Positions 35,576-45,297 of a stretch of DNA of 64,000 nucleotides are shown here, one piece after another. The DNA comes from Sphingobacteriales bacterium (lineage in GTDB: Bacteria; Bacteroidota; Bacteroidia; Chitinophagales; Chitinophagaceae), in the NCBI GenBank assembly GCA_004144185.1, contig SEFP01000002.1, positions 372,001-436,000 of the forward strand, in the 5' to 3' direction. Made by a program: the position numbers and the translations under genes. Under the pieces are notes generated by a model that was given only the letters and a program-made list of their open reading frames with translations, was not told where the DNA came from and searched no databases. Each line of letters opens with the position of its first letter. Position 1 is the stretch's first letter.

Positions 35576-36688
35576 TTACTTGACCTGCGTCAGTGAAGCC
35601 GGGTAATCACGGAAGGAATATTTACCCTGCACCACACCGTCTTTCAGGATCATCAGCCCCGGATTGGAGCGCAAGGCCGTTTTGCTGGCGGTTCCGTCTA
35701 CGTACAATACATCAAAGGCCTGCAACTTCTGCGCCGCTACAAACTGTTCGGTTGCCACTTTGGTAGACGAGCTAAGCATATACACCCCCCCACCCGACTT
35801 GCGCACTTCAGCAGCCAGCGTTTGAAGCCGGTCCAGATTGTCGGTGCGGGCTTTGTCCACATCTTTTACAAACCATAGCAATCCGTAGGCCGGCGCGGTC
35901 AGCACTTCTTCAGTATGGTCGTTGCCTTCGGCATCGGTCAGCGAAAAGTCTTTGATCGCAGGCGTAGCATTGCCTTCTTTCACCAGTTTGGTGCGGGTAT
36001 CCACATACGTCCAGGTACTGTCTTCCCACGGAAAATTGGTTTCGTTGAACTCCTTTTTCACGCCGTCTTTCTGATAAACCAGCACCGTTTCATACACATC
36101 CGGAGTGCTTCCGGGCGGTGGCTTGGTACCCTGAAACAAATTGACGCCTTTTTTATATGGCAGACAATCATGGAACGGCAGATGCTCCAGTGCCCAGACC
36201 TGAATGCCGAAAGCAAAAAAGGCTGTCAGTAGCATTAGCGCGGTGCTAAACGGTGTGCGGATAATCGGCGTGACCCGTTTCCGGAAAATGTACAACACAA
36301 TCGCCATCACCAGCAGTGCGACGTCTTTCCAGAAGGTCTCGGTGTTGGAAATCTTGATGCAATCGCCGAAGCAGCCGCATTCTTTGATTTTTCCGGAAAA
36401 CAGCACATAGGCGGTCAGAAAGGTGAAGAACGTAATCAATGCCAGCAACAGCGGGGCAAAAAACCGTTGCGCATAGCCCAGTAGCAGCGCTCCCCCGGCA
36501 ATGATTTCAAAGCCGATCATGATGATGGATAAGATCAACGACCAGGACCGGAAGCCCTGCCAGTTCCAGACCTCAAAAAACTCGTCCATTTTATAGGACA
36601 AGCCGAGCGGATCATTGGCTTTTACCAGTCCGGAAAAAATAAACAGTCCACCCACGACAATGCGCAGCAACCACAGAAACACCTTCAT
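35576..36688 (-). CDS. BT_3928-type DoxX-like membrane protein
   Basis: This 370-residue protein has four or five N-terminal helices (residues ~1-145) of the DoxX/MauE type, including the Cys-rich CGCFGDC near residue 108. A periplasmic region of about 200 residues follows with thioredoxin-like strand order but no CXXC. Homologues in Bacteroidota are called BT_3928 family; the function is unknown, and the cysteines hint at a redox or disulphide role. It is 28 bp downstream of the DUF1599 gene in one operon. Confidence 0.8.
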   Translation of the reverse strand: MKVFLWLLRIVVGGLFIFSGLVKANDPLGLSYKMDEFFEVWNWQGFRSWSLILSIIMIGFEIIAGGALLLGYAQRFFAPLLLALITFFTFLTAYVLFSGKIKECGCFGDCIKISNTETFWKDVALLVMAIVLYIFRKRVTPIIRTPFSTALMLLTAFFAFGIQVWALEHLPFHDCLPYKKGVNLFQGTKPPPGSTPDVYETVLVYQKDGVKKEFNETNFPWEDSTWTYVDTRTKLVKEGNATPAIKDFSLTDAEGNDHTEEVLTAPAYGLLWFVKDVDKARTDNLDRLQTLAAEVRKSGGGVYMLSSSTKVATEQFVAAQKLQAFDVLYVDGTASKTALRSNPGLMILKDGVVQGKYSFRDYPASLTQVK

Positions 36689-36716
36689 ACGTACAGTTTT
36701 AAACCGATTTTAATAG

Positions 36717-37289
36717 TTAAACAACGGCGGTCTCCTCAATTTTAATGAGGGCAAACAGCGCATAATTTACAATATCGTTCAGGTTGGCATCAATGCCTTC
36801 CGACACCTGGGTGTGGCCGTCGTTGGCCAGGATCTGCCGGATGCGCAACAGCTTGGTCAGAATCAGATCCACCAGCGATTCCTGCGCCATCTGTCGCCAG
36901 GCTTCGCCGTAATCGTTGTTTTTCCGAAGCATCAGGGCTTCTACCAGGTCGGCTTGTTGTTGATAACAGGCACCAGCTTCTTCCGGGGTCAGCTCGAGTG
37001 ACTCATCCTGCGGCAACGTCAGTTGTACTAAGCCGATGATGCCGTAGTTTACAATGCCGATAAACTCGCTTTCGATGGAATCTTCCACCAGCTGCCGGGC
37101 ACCGCTCTGCAACTGCCGGATGCGCCAGGCTTTGATGTAAATTTGGTCAGCTACCGATACCGGCCGCAGCACCCGCCAGGACGTTCCGTAGTCGGCCGTT
37201 TTTTGCAGAAAAAGTGTTTTGCAACGCGCCCGCACGTCGTGGTACTGGTTGAGGGTGGCGCGTTTTTGGTTGGTCAGTTCCGATTGCAT
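36717..37289 (-). CDS. DUF1599 family protein
   Basis: This 190-residue protein has the same motif twice: KTADYGTSWR near residue 32 and KNNDYGEAWR near residue 125. Each is followed by a segment ending IVNY (GIVNYG, DIVNYA). It thus looks like an internal duplication of a helical dNTP-binding-type unit. The family is conserved in Bacteroidota with unknown function. I start at the ATG ending at 37289; longer forms run through folP and are spurious. Only 22 bp separate this start from the divergent folP. Confidence 0.82.
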   Translation of the reverse strand: MQSELTNQKRATLNQYHDVRARCKTLFLQKTADYGTSWRVLRPVSVADQIYIKAWRIRQLQSGARQLVEDSIESEFIGIVNYGIIGLVQLTLPQDESLELTPEEAGACYQQQADLVEALMLRKNNDYGEAWRQMAQESLVDLILTKLLRIRQILANDGHTQVSEGIDANLNDIVNYALFALIKIEETAVV

Positions 37290-37311
37290 AGATGCCCCTG
37301 ATTGTTTCCGG

Positions 37312-38178
37312 ATGCGCCCTAAAAATACACTCTTCCCAGTTGCCCGCTCCCTGCAAAGCCGGGGACGGCTGCTTTCCATGGATCGTCCACAGGTAATGGG
37401 GATTCTCAACCTGACTCCGGATTCGTTTTTTGCAGGCAGCCGGATGAGCGGTAAAAAGCAGTTGTTGGAGACCGCCGAGGCCATGCTTCGGGCCGGTGCG
37501 ACCCTGTTGGATGTAGGCGGGGCCTCTACCCGACCCGGCGCGCAACTCCCCAGCGCGTTGACGGAACTGAAACGGGTGCTTCCGGCCATTGAAGCCCTGC
37601 ACGCTCATTTTCCGGAAGCCTGGATTTCAATTGATACGGTTCACGCATCGGTAGCCGAGGCCGCAGTGGAAGCTGGTGCCGCCATCGTAAATGATATCAG
37701 CGGCGGACTCCTGGATGCACAGATGCATCCGACGGTGGCCCGACTGGAGGTTCCTTACATCGTCATGCATATGCAGGGAACGCCGGAAACGATGCAACAG
37801 GCGCCTCAGTACGAAGACGTAGTGCTGGACGTATTCAATCAGTTAAAGGAACTATTTCAGTCCGCACGCCGGGCAGGTATCCGGGATGTGTTGCTGGATG
37901 TCGGGTTTGGGTTCGGCAAAACGCTGGCCCACAATTATACCCTGCTCCGGAATATGGACGCGTTCCGGGCTCTCGGCTGCCCGCTGCTGGCCGGCGTGTC
38001 CCGCAAAGGGATGATCTGGAAAGCATTGAATATCACTGCGGAACAGGCACTCAATGGCACCACAGCTGTTCATATGCTGGCTTTGCAACAGGGCGCATCG
38101 ATTCTCCGGGTCCATGAGGTTCCGGAAGCCATTGAAGCGGTTAAAATCTGGGAGCAATACGAGAGCGCAGCGGCGTAA
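37312..38178 (+). CDS. folP: Dihydropteroate synthase
   Basis: This enzyme joins p-aminobenzoate to 6-hydroxymethyl-dihydropterin diphosphate in folate synthesis; it is the sulfonamide target. The conserved VMGILNLTPDSFF opens the TIM barrel. GGASTRPGA, VNDISGGLLD and the FGFGKTLAHN segment follow. I chose the ATG at 37312 (288 residues), which keeps the short RGRLL N-terminal strand; an ATG at 37378 is possible. It is divergent from DUF1599 across 22 bp, and pabB lies 6 kb away. Confidence 0.94.
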   Translation: MRPKNTLFPVARSLQSRGRLLSMDRPQVMGILNLTPDSFFAGSRMSGKKQLLETAEAMLRAGATLLDVGGASTRPGAQLPSALTELKRVLPAIEALHAHFPEAWISIDTVHASVAEAAVEAGAAIVNDISGGLLDAQMHPTVARLEVPYIVMHMQGTPETMQQAPQYEDVVLDVFNQLKELFQSARRAGIRDVLLDVGFGFGKTLAHNYTLLRNMDAFRALGCPLLAGVSRKGMIWKALNITAEQALNGTTAVHMLALQQGASILRVHEVPEAIEAVKIWEQYESAAA

Positions 38179-38199
38179 AGACAGACTACTATGCGTCCA

Positions 38200-38236
38200 C
38201 TAAAAAAGCGATGCCCAGTTAAGGACATCGCTTTCA
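38200..38236 (-). terminator. Terminator after trxA
   Basis: The stem AAAGCGATGCCC (38205-38216) pairs with GGACATCGCTTT (38223-38234), one pair being a G-U wobble on the minus strand, where it is followed by a T run. It lies 23 bp after the trxA stop. It sits between the convergent folP and trxA and may serve both. Confidence 0.75.
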
Positions 38237-38257
38237 AACTAGAGTTTCCGGAACGAC

Positions 38258-38578
38258 TTAGGCAATGTGCTGAACAATTTTCTTGTCGAATGCACCTTTG
38301 GGCGCAGCACCTACCTGCTTGTCTACTACTTGACCGTCTTTGATAAACAGTACGCACGGGATCGACGTAATGCCATACTCTACTGAGAGGTTTGGATTTT
38401 CGTCCACATTCACCTTGCCTACATTGATGCGGCCTTCATATTCTTTGCTGATGGCATCGATGGTTGGCCCAAGTGCGAGGCATGGACCACACCAGGGAGC
38501 CCAGAAGTCAACGATGCTTAATTTTTGAGAATTCAGAACTTCGGTCTCGAAGTTGGAATCGGTGTAGGTTGCTGCCAT
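38258..38578 (-). CDS. trxA: Thioredoxin
   Basis: This is a cytoplasmic protein-disulphide reductase of 106 residues. The active site is WAPWCGPC near residue 25, followed by the DENPNLSVEYGITSIP region with the cis-proline. Residue after the cis-proline is Cys (SIPCVLF) where most thioredoxins have Thr, a small oddity that might affect redox tuning. It is transcribed alone, with a -7 box at 38614-38621. Confidence 0.95.
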   Translation of the reverse strand: MAATYTDSNFETEVLNSQKLSIVDFWAPWCGPCLALGPTIDAISKEYEGRINVGKVNVDENPNLSVEYGITSIPCVLFIKDGQVVDKQVGAAPKGAFDKKIVQHIA

Positions 38579-38613
38579 GATTATTTAAAAGGGATTTATT
38601 CTGTGAGGAACTA

Positions 38614-38621
38614 CAAAAATA
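38614..38621 (-). promoter_or_regulatory. -7 promoter box for trxA
   Basis: The minus strand reads TATTTTTG, an exact TAnnTTTG match, about 36 nt before the trxA ATG. Confidence 0.6.
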
Positions 38622-38708
38622 ACGTACCGCCCCCGGAAGCGTGTCAGAATAACCGCTTATCGGTGCATTGAGGGTTGCTATACTGACGGAGTGGCTGTGT
38701 AGACGCGC

Positions 38709-39311
38709 CTAAAACGGATAAAAGTGCAGGTGCCGGTAAAAATCGATTCCGGAAAGTTCCCGGATTTCGCCGGGTAAAAGGTCTGCAATCGTCAGTTCTT
38801 CGATGGATACGCGAATGAGGCGCTTACAGCGATGCCCGGCAGCAAATACCATTTTACGAACCTGATGAAATTTGCCTTCCGTAAGCGTCAGCAATAGCCA
38901 GTCGTGCGGAATATGAGCCGGATGCGGCGGAATCCAACTGCCATAGACCTGCGGATCCGGCACCCGTGCAACCTCACAGGGCTGCGTCCGGTACGGCAAT
39001 CCGCCATCGGCAACAATATCAATTCCAGACGCCAGCGTTTGAAGTGTAGCGTCAGTCACCACACCTTTGACCAGCACCAGATAGCTGCGGGTATGTGGCT
39101 GTTCGCCCTGAAAAAGCCGCCGGGTGACCGACGAATCAGTAGTTAGGAGCAACAGCCCTTCAGAATCTTTATCCAGCCGCCCGATGGCATGCGTTCCTTC
39201 CGGAAAATCGTGTCCCAGATCGCCCAGCAACCCGACGGCATGGCTCGACACAAATTGCGAGACGATACCGGCTGGTTTATTAAGCAGAAAATAACGATGA
39301 GGTAAAGGCAA
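38709..39311 (-). CDS. RluE/RsuA-type pseudouridine synthase (TTG start)
   Basis: This rRNA pseudouridine synthase of the RsuA/RluE class has 200 residues. The catalytic Asp lies in GRLDKDSEGLLLLT near residue 43, the NKPAG motif near residue 10, and KFHQVRKM near residue 140. The N-terminal S4 domain of RsuA is absent, as in the short RluE type. The start appears to be TTG at 39311 (MPLPHRYFLLNKPAG): no ATG precedes NKPAG. The exact uridine target cannot be read from the sequence. Confidence 0.88.
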   Translation of the reverse strand: MPLPHRYFLLNKPAGIVSQFVSSHAVGLLGDLGHDFPEGTHAIGRLDKDSEGLLLLTTDSSVTRRLFQGEQPHTRSYLVLVKGVVTDATLQTLASGIDIVADGGLPYRTQPCEVARVPDPQVYGSWIPPHPAHIPHDWLLLTLTEGKFHQVRKMVFAAGHRCKRLIRVSIEELTIADLLPGEIRELSGIDFYRHLHFYPF

Positions 39312-39338
39312 AATCAGTGGGCTTAAAATACTCGGTTT

Positions 39339-39771
39339 TTACTTAAAGTAGTTGCCAATCCATTTCAATGAATCAGGCTGATTAATACCATAAAATTGAT
39401 AGTCTGCATCCCTAAATAGTATCCAATAATCTTCAGCCGACAACGAGTCGTATATAATACCAACGTATTTTCCTTCCAAAGCTCTCACGTTCGATTCGAT
39501 TCTACTCCTCCGTCTAAATGCTTTGCCCTTTATATGACCTTCCTTTAACTACAAACTGTACTTCTATCATTACCGGATGATAGCGACTTTCAGTACGAAA
39601 GACATCCGAGACATAAGCAGCAGCAAAAGACCTGTGTGCAACCAGACGTTCCCAGTCTTTCTTTTGTAAGAAAAGGCCGTACGCTATCACACCCATCAAA
39701 GCTAGGAACAACGTAAGTTGAAAGATTGTGGTGTTCTTTATTCTATTATGGTCTTTAATCAATCCATACAT
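39339..39771 (-). pseudogene. Frameshifted hypothetical membrane protein in an AT-rich island
   Basis: I do not recognise this gene. The 5' part (39771 to 39514) encodes 85 residues with one transmembrane helix (residues ~20-37). It stops right after KGRSYKGQSI. A shift of one base within about 39517-39548 opens a second frame that continues KGKAFRRR... to a stop at 39339-39341, ending PDSLKWIGNYFK. The second part has no start codon of its own, so one gene of about 144 codons interrupted by a single-base indel is the simplest reading. The region is AT-rich and lacks TTCCGGAA, suggesting a recent arrival. Confidence 0.6.
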
Positions 39772-39794
39772 TAAATTTATTATACATTTTTAAT

Positions 39795-42700
39795 CTACCC
39801 ACGCGCCAGTTCTACCCCATACCGGATGTTTTGCTCGTCCAGAAACTGAAGTAAGGTGTCGCTGACAGCAATTTTGCGGGCACCGGTTTTCATTTTCAAT
39901 ACCTGCGGAGAATTGGGCTGAACCAGATGGAGCACCAGATCGGCATTTCCGGGATGCTGTTCGCAGTTTTCCATCAGGAATCGGGCCGTTTCCTCATTCA
40001 GCTTGGCGAGCTCCAGTTCTACGTTAAAGGCTTTTACAGTGGCGTCGCGGGCGTTTTCCAGCAGCGAGATGCCCTGAATCGAAAGCTCAATTTCGGCCGC
40101 ATTCCAGGGCCGTTCCTGGTAACAGGCCGTCAAAACCACCTTCTGACCCGCCAGCAGAAATTTATTCCACTTCACATAGTTGTCCCCAAACAGCGCAAAT
40201 TCCAGATGACCGGTAAAGTCGTTGATCGTGGCTTTGCCAAACTGCGCGCCCTTCCGGGTATACAGATGGCCGATATCAGACAAGAATCCGGCAATTTTAA
40301 ACGGCGGCCCTTTTACAGGTTCCAGCACATCAGCAATCGGGGTAAAGCCTAAATTTTCCATCTCAAATTTGAACGGATCCAACGGGTGCGCCGACAGGTA
40401 GATACCCACCACTTCGCGCTCGTGCTCCAGTTCATCGGAAATGAGCCATTTTTCGCAGGGAGCAATTGCCGGCGCTTTTACCTCCGGAGCGAGCGAAACG
40501 GCTCCAAACAAGGAGTTGGACGCCTGTTCCTGACCGGCGCGGAACTGTTGTCCGAAGGCAAACAGCTTTTCCAGCCCCGTTAGCTTCTCGCCTTCCGGAA
40601 CAGTGAAAAACTGCGCCCGGTGCAGCTCTTTAAACGAATCGAGCGCCCCGGCTTTAACCAGCATTTCGATGGTTTTCTTGTTCACCTTGCGGTGGTCGAT
40701 CCGGCAGAAAAAATCGGTCAGGTTTTTGAATGCGCCGCCTCTGTCGCGCTCCAGGATAATTTCTTCTACAGCGGCTTCTCCGGCCCCCTTCACGGCACTC
40801 ATTCCAAACCGGATTGGATACTCGGTTTCGGTTGTTCCGGAACGGATACGACCCGCCTGATCCACCGAGAACCCACTGATACTCAGGTTCACATCCGGTC
40901 CCAGTACGGGCACGCCCATCCGCTGACATTCGCCCATAAAGAACTTGATGCGCTCGATGTTTGCCTGGTTGTTGAGTACCGCAGCCATATACTCAGCCGG
41001 ATAATGGGCTTTGAGATAGGCAGTCTGGTAGGCCACCAGCGCGTAGCAAACCGAGTGACTTTTGTTGAACGCGTACTGAGCAAAGGCTTCCCAGTCGGTC
41101 CAGATTTTTTCCAGCTTTTTGGGATCGTGTCCTTTGGCAATGGCTCCGTCGATGAACTGGCCTTTCATCTTATCGAGGACCGCACGCTGCTTTTTACCCA
41201 TGGCCTTCCGCAGCACATCGGCATCGCCCTTGGAGAATCCGGCCAGCTTCTGCGACAGCAGCATCACCTGCTCCTGATACACCGTAATACCGTAGGTTTC
41301 CTCCAGGTACTCCTGCATTTCCGGAAGATCATATTCAATGGCTTCCAGTCCATTTTTACGGCGTACGAACTGCGGGATATACGCAATGGGTCCCGGCCGG
41401 TACAAGGCGTTCATCGCTACCAGATCTTCAAATACGGTTGGCTTCAGATCGCGCAGGTACTTCTGCATCCCGGACGATTCAAACTGGAACGTACCGTTGG
41501 TATCGCCGCGCTGGTAGAGCTCGTAGGTTTTCGTATCATCGAGCGGCAGGGTATCCAGGTCAATCTCGCGCCCGTGATTGCGCTTGATCAGGTTCAGGGC
41601 ATCGCGCAGGATGGTGAGGGTTTTGAGGCCCAGAAAGTCCATCTTGATAACCCCGGCATTCTCGATGACGTTGCCGCCAAACTGGGTTACGAGCAGATCA
41701 GAATCTTTCGCCGTTGCAACCGGAATCAGGTTGGTAATATCTTCCGGTGCAATGATGATGCCGGCTGCGTGCACCCCGGTACCCCGCACCGTACCTTGTA
41801 ATTTCAGCGCTTCCCGCAGCACCTTGGCTTGCATACTGTCGGTATCGGCGAAGATTTCGCGCAACCGCTCGGCACCCTGAATATCTTCTCCGCTGAGCTG
41901 TTCTTTTTCCTCCAGACTGCCTTCGCCCCGGAGCGGTGCATTCAGCAGCCGGTCGAGCTGTACGTTGATGCCCGGTTTATCACTCACCAGTTTGGCCAGT
42001 GCATTGCTTTCCGCTAGTGGCAGATCCATTACGCGGGCAACATCTTTGATGCTCGACTTGGCTGCCATGGTGCCGTAGGTCACAATCTGAGCCACCTGGT
42101 TTTTGCCGTACTTGCCCACCACGTAGTCGATCACCTTCTGGCGACCCACATCGTCGAAGTCGGTATCGATATCGGGCATCGACTTCCGCTCCGGGTTCAG
42201 AAACCGTTCAAACAGCAGCTTGTATTTGATCGGATCAATATTGGTGATGCCGATACAAAAAGCAACTACAGACCCGGCTGCCGAGCCCCGGCCCGGCCCT
42301 ACAAATACACCGATGTCTTTACCGTGGTTGATAAAGTCCTGTACAATCAGGAAGTACCCGGCAAATCCCATTGTGCGGATGGTAAACAGCTCAAACTTGA
42401 TCCGCTCTTCAATTTCTGCCGTGATCTCATGGTAGCGTTTGTGAGCGCCTTCCCAAGTCAGATGCTCCAGGTAGCTGTCCATATCGTGCTCGACCGGCAC
42501 TTGGTAGTGCGGCAGCAGGATATCACGCTCCAGCTTTAAGGGCTTGATCTTATCCACGATCAGCCCGGTATTATCAATGGATTCCGGAAGATCTTTAAAC
42601 AGCTCCGTCATCTGCGCCGTGTCCTTGAAAAAGAACTGGTCGTTGAAAAAAGCAAAACGGGCATTGCGCGGACGGTTCTCGTCGTCATCGGAGAACTCCT

Positions 42701-43460
42701 TCATGCTCGGCGTAGCCTGCTTTTCGCCGGTATTGATACACAGCAGAATGTCGTGGGCGTTGTAGTCTTCAACATCTACGTAATGCGAGTCGTTGGACGC
42801 GATGATCGGCACGTTGTATTTGCGCGCCAGCTTGACCAGCACTTCATTGACTTTGGTTTGTTCCGGAATGCCGTGGCGCTGCATTTCCACGTAGTAATCT
42901 TCGCCGAACAGATCCAGCCACCACTTAAATACTTTTTCGCCTTCGGCCTCGCCGCCCCGCAGAATGGCCTGCGGCACGTCCGCACCCAGGCAGCAGGTGG
43001 TGGCAATCAACCCTTTGTGATGCTTCAGCAAAATCTCCTTATCGATGCGCGGATACTTGCTGTACATCCCTTCCATAAAGCCAATCGAACACAGCTTGAC
43101 CAGGTTGCGGTAGCCTTCTTCATCCTTGGCCAGAAACAGCTGATGATGACGTTTGTCTTTTTCGCCGGAGGCCTTCTTAAATTCTTTTTTGTGCCGGTTT
43201 TCGACGACGTAAAACTCACAACCCACCACCGGTTTTACCAGAGGTTCCTCAATCGGTTTCCCATCTGCAGTAGTGCCCACCTGCTTTTTATCCTTCCAGG
43301 CGGTCGCTACAAAATCGAACACGCCAAACATATTGCCGTGGTCGGTGATCGCCACCGCGGGCATATTGTCTTTCTGTGCTTTTTTGTACAGGTTTTTGAT
43401 GGAGGAAGCTCCATCCAGTAAGGAATATTGGGTATGGTTGTGGAGGTGGGAAAACTGCAT
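39795..43460 (-). CDS. dnaE: DNA polymerase III alpha subunit
   Basis: This is the catalytic subunit of the replicative polymerase, 1221 residues. The N-terminal PHP domain begins HLHNHTQYSLLDG. The catalytic aspartates lie in PDIDTDFDD near residue 428, with GPGRGSAAGSVVAFC just before. A helix-hairpin-helix region and C-terminal OB-fold (FKIAGFLSDIG) follow. I start at the ATG ending at 43460; extending upstream would add unrelated residues. A -7-like TACCTTTA lies about 25 nt upstream. Confidence 0.97.
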   Translation of the reverse strand: MQFSHLHNHTQYSLLDGASSIKNLYKKAQKDNMPAVAITDHGNMFGVFDFVATAWKDKKQVGTTADGKPIEEPLVKPVVGCEFYVVENRHKKEFKKASGEKDKRHHQLFLAKDEEGYRNLVKLCSIGFMEGMYSKYPRIDKEILLKHHKGLIATTCCLGADVPQAILRGGEAEGEKVFKWWLDLFGEDYYVEMQRHGIPEQTKVNEVLVKLARKYNVPIIASNDSHYVDVEDYNAHDILLCINTGEKQATPSMKEFSDDDENRPRNARFAFFNDQFFFKDTAQMTELFKDLPESIDNTGLIVDKIKPLKLERDILLPHYQVPVEHDMDSYLEHLTWEGAHKRYHEITAEIEERIKFELFTIRTMGFAGYFLIVQDFINHGKDIGVFVGPGRGSAAGSVVAFCIGITNIDPIKYKLLFERFLNPERKSMPDIDTDFDDVGRQKVIDYVVGKYGKNQVAQIVTYGTMAAKSSIKDVARVMDLPLAESNALAKLVSDKPGINVQLDRLLNAPLRGEGSLEEKEQLSGEDIQGAERLREIFADTDSMQAKVLREALKLQGTVRGTGVHAAGIIIAPEDITNLIPVATAKDSDLLVTQFGGNVIENAGVIKMDFLGLKTLTILRDALNLIKRNHGREIDLDTLPLDDTKTYELYQRGDTNGTFQFESSGMQKYLRDLKPTVFEDLVAMNALYRPGPIAYIPQFVRRKNGLEAIEYDLPEMQEYLEETYGITVYQEQVMLLSQKLAGFSKGDADVLRKAMGKKQRAVLDKMKGQFIDGAIAKGHDPKKLEKIWTDWEAFAQYAFNKSHSVCYALVAYQTAYLKAHYPAEYMAAVLNNQANIERIKFFMGECQRMGVPVLGPDVNLSISGFSVDQAGRIRSGTTETEYPIRFGMSAVKGAGEAAVEEIILERDRGGAFKNLTDFFCRIDHRKVNKKTIEMLVKAGALDSFKELHRAQFFTVPEGEKLTGLEKLFAFGQQFRAGQEQASNSLFGAVSLAPEVKAPAIAPCEKWLISDELEHEREVVGIYLSAHPLDPFKFEMENLGFTPIADVLEPVKGPPFKIAGFLSDIGHLYTRKGAQFGKATINDFTGHLEFALFGDNYVKWNKFLLAGQKVVLTACYQERPWNAAEIELSIQGISLLENARDATVKAFNVELELAKLNEETARFLMENCEQHPGNADLVLHLVQPNSPQVLKMKTGARKIAVSDTLLQFLDEQNIRYGVELARG

Positions 43461-43635
43461 ATTCGGCGGCGTCAATCGGCCTTTAAAGGTACGAAAACGA
43501 GGTCGGGTAGCGACGTTAAAAACATGTGCAATAAGCACCTTAAGGGCAACATATAAATCATTATTTTATGGCATCCCGGAAGGCATGCTTTTGGATTACA
43601 ATCAGTTTTTATATTGTTTGTTCAACCAACCTGCC

Positions 43636-44034
43636 ATGTCCCTGCTCTCACCTGCTTCGCGTACCCATCCAGGCCTATGGATCATGGCAGCGCTTTACAT
43701 TCTGGCGGGCATCAATCATTTCATTCGTCCTGAAACCTACCTGGAGATTATACCTCCGTGGCTTCCGGAACCGGCCTTATTGGTGATCCTTTCCGGAATC
43801 GCAGAAATCATTCTGGGGCTTGGACTGCTTTGGGCCAAAACCCGTCGCTTGGCTTCCTGGGGGATTATTTTGTTGCTGGTGGCGGTATTTCCGGCCAACA
43901 TTCAGATGGCGCTCGACTGGCACCAGACCCGGCATCCTCACGAATGGATTGTATGGGCACGATTGCCGCTTCAGGGCGTGCTAATCTGGTGGGCCTGGCG
44001 GTACACGCGATCTACTAAAATTTTACCGAAATAA
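43636..44034 (+). CDS. DoxX-like small membrane protein
   Basis: This 132-residue protein has four helices of the DoxX/MauE type (LYILAGINHFIRPETYLEIIP opens the conserved first loop, with NHF and P-rich turn). DoxX-like proteins are poorly characterised; some act in respiration or thiosulfate oxidation, and nothing nearby points to either. The start is the ATG at 43636. Its stop overlaps the end of the convergent pabB by 12 bp. Confidence 0.85.
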   Translation: MSLLSPASRTHPGLWIMAALYILAGINHFIRPETYLEIIPPWLPEPALLVILSGIAEIILGLGLLWAKTRRLASWGIILLLVAVFPANIQMALDWHQTRHPHEWIVWARLPLQGVLIWWAWRYTRSTKILPK

Positions 44035-45294
44035 GGATTCAATTGCGTTTCCCTTCAAGATACACTCCTCCCATTCGGCCTGCGCGGTACTGTTCCAGGT
44101 AATAGCACCGCCAGTATTGAAGGCTACGCTTCCGGAATTATCGCCCCAGACCGACCGGATGACCACGTTGAAATCGGCATGACCGTCCGGGTCTACAAAA
44201 CCGAGCGTTCCGGAAAAAAGGCCCCGCTCCTGCTGTTCATAGTGCCGGATCAGATCCATGACCTTCTGTCGGGGAGCGCCGGTCATGCTACCCATCGGAA
44301 ATGACTGTTCAATGGCATTCCAAAGCGTCTTTTCGGGAAGCAGTGTTCCGGAAACGGTGCTCACCAGCTGAAAGACCTGTGGGAAGGCCTGAATGCCGAA
44401 TAATTCGGCTACCTGCACCGATCCTAACCGGCAGACTTTGGCCCAGTCGGAACGTGTAAGGTCTACGATCATCACATTTTCCGCCTGCTCTTTCGCAGAG
44501 TGCTGCAAGGTATCTCGCGAAGCGACATCCGCTCTTGCATCCGCGAACCGTGGCGCTGTGCCTTTGATGGGTTGCGAAACCAGCCGGTCATTCTCCAACG
44601 TCAGGTAGCGCTCCGGCGATGCCGATACCAGCCAGTGCATACCAACCTGGTAACAGGCCGCAAATGGTGACGGTGATAGGTCCCGGAGCGCTTTGAACAC
44701 TGAAACAGGTACTACCAGTTCCGGAAGCATCGCCTCCCGGCGGTTGCAAAAGTTGATTTCGTAACAATCGCCTTCGTAGATATGGCGGCGCAACAGCTCC
44801 ACTACAGCGCAGTACGCGCCTTCATCAAAGGCTTTAGAAAAGCGTTGTTTGGGCAGTCTAGGGTGCTCTGGTTCCGGAAGCGCTTCAATTTGGGCCCGAA
44901 TGGTTGTAGCCTCCTGAGCAACCGAATGGATGTGAATGCCAACCTCCCCGCGCTTCCGGAAAATCACCGTTTGCGGTATAAAAAAATGCAGTTCCGGAAA
45001 GGTCGTTTCCTGCGGATGCAGCACGTCTGTAAAAACGCCCATCTGCCGGTGCGCTTCATAGCTCAGATGTCCAAACAACCACTGATTCACCGGCTGCTCA
45101 CGCAGGTCGCTCCAGCTATCAAACGCCTTAGCTGAGCATGCGGCAGCGATCCATTCATAGCGGCCGTAGGGATCGGTATAGCCACAGGAGTCCAGGAAAA
45201 CAAAAGGGCTGAACCGGGAAACCCAGTTCAGCACCTTGTCTTTAAAAACGGACTGGTTTGTCGGCTCAAAGTACGACACGCGATTCGTTAGCAC
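44023..45294 (-). CDS. pabB: Aminodeoxychorismate synthase component I
   Basis: This chorismate-binding enzyme, 423 residues, belongs to the anthranilate/aminodeoxychorismate synthase I family. The PIKGT motif (near residue 238) is the PabB-type active-site Lys rather than the TrpE PIAGT, so p-aminobenzoate for folate is the likely product. The conserved MTGAPRQKVMDLI, GLFSGTLGFV and FNVVIRS segments are present. A partner amidotransferase (PabA) is not adjacent. The gene is 3' overlapped by DoxX and follows the charged-protein gene by 3 bp. Confidence 0.9.
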   Translation of the reverse strand: MLTNRVSYFEPTNQSVFKDKVLNWVSRFSPFVFLDSCGYTDPYGRYEWIAAACSAKAFDSWSDLREQPVNQWLFGHLSYEAHRQMGVFTDVLHPQETTFPELHFFIPQTVIFRKRGEVGIHIHSVAQEATTIRAQIEALPEPEHPRLPKQRFSKAFDEGAYCAVVELLRRHIYEGDCYEINFCNRREAMLPELVVPVSVFKALRDLSPSPFAACYQVGMHWLVSASPERYLTLENDRLVSQPIKGTAPRFADARADVASRDTLQHSAKEQAENVMIVDLTRSDWAKVCRLGSVQVAELFGIQAFPQVFQLVSTVSGTLLPEKTLWNAIEQSFPMGSMTGAPRQKVMDLIRHYEQQERGLFSGTLGFVDPDGHADFNVVIRSVWGDNSGSVAFNTGGAITWNSTAQAEWEECILKGNAIESLFR

Positions 45295-45297
45295 AAT

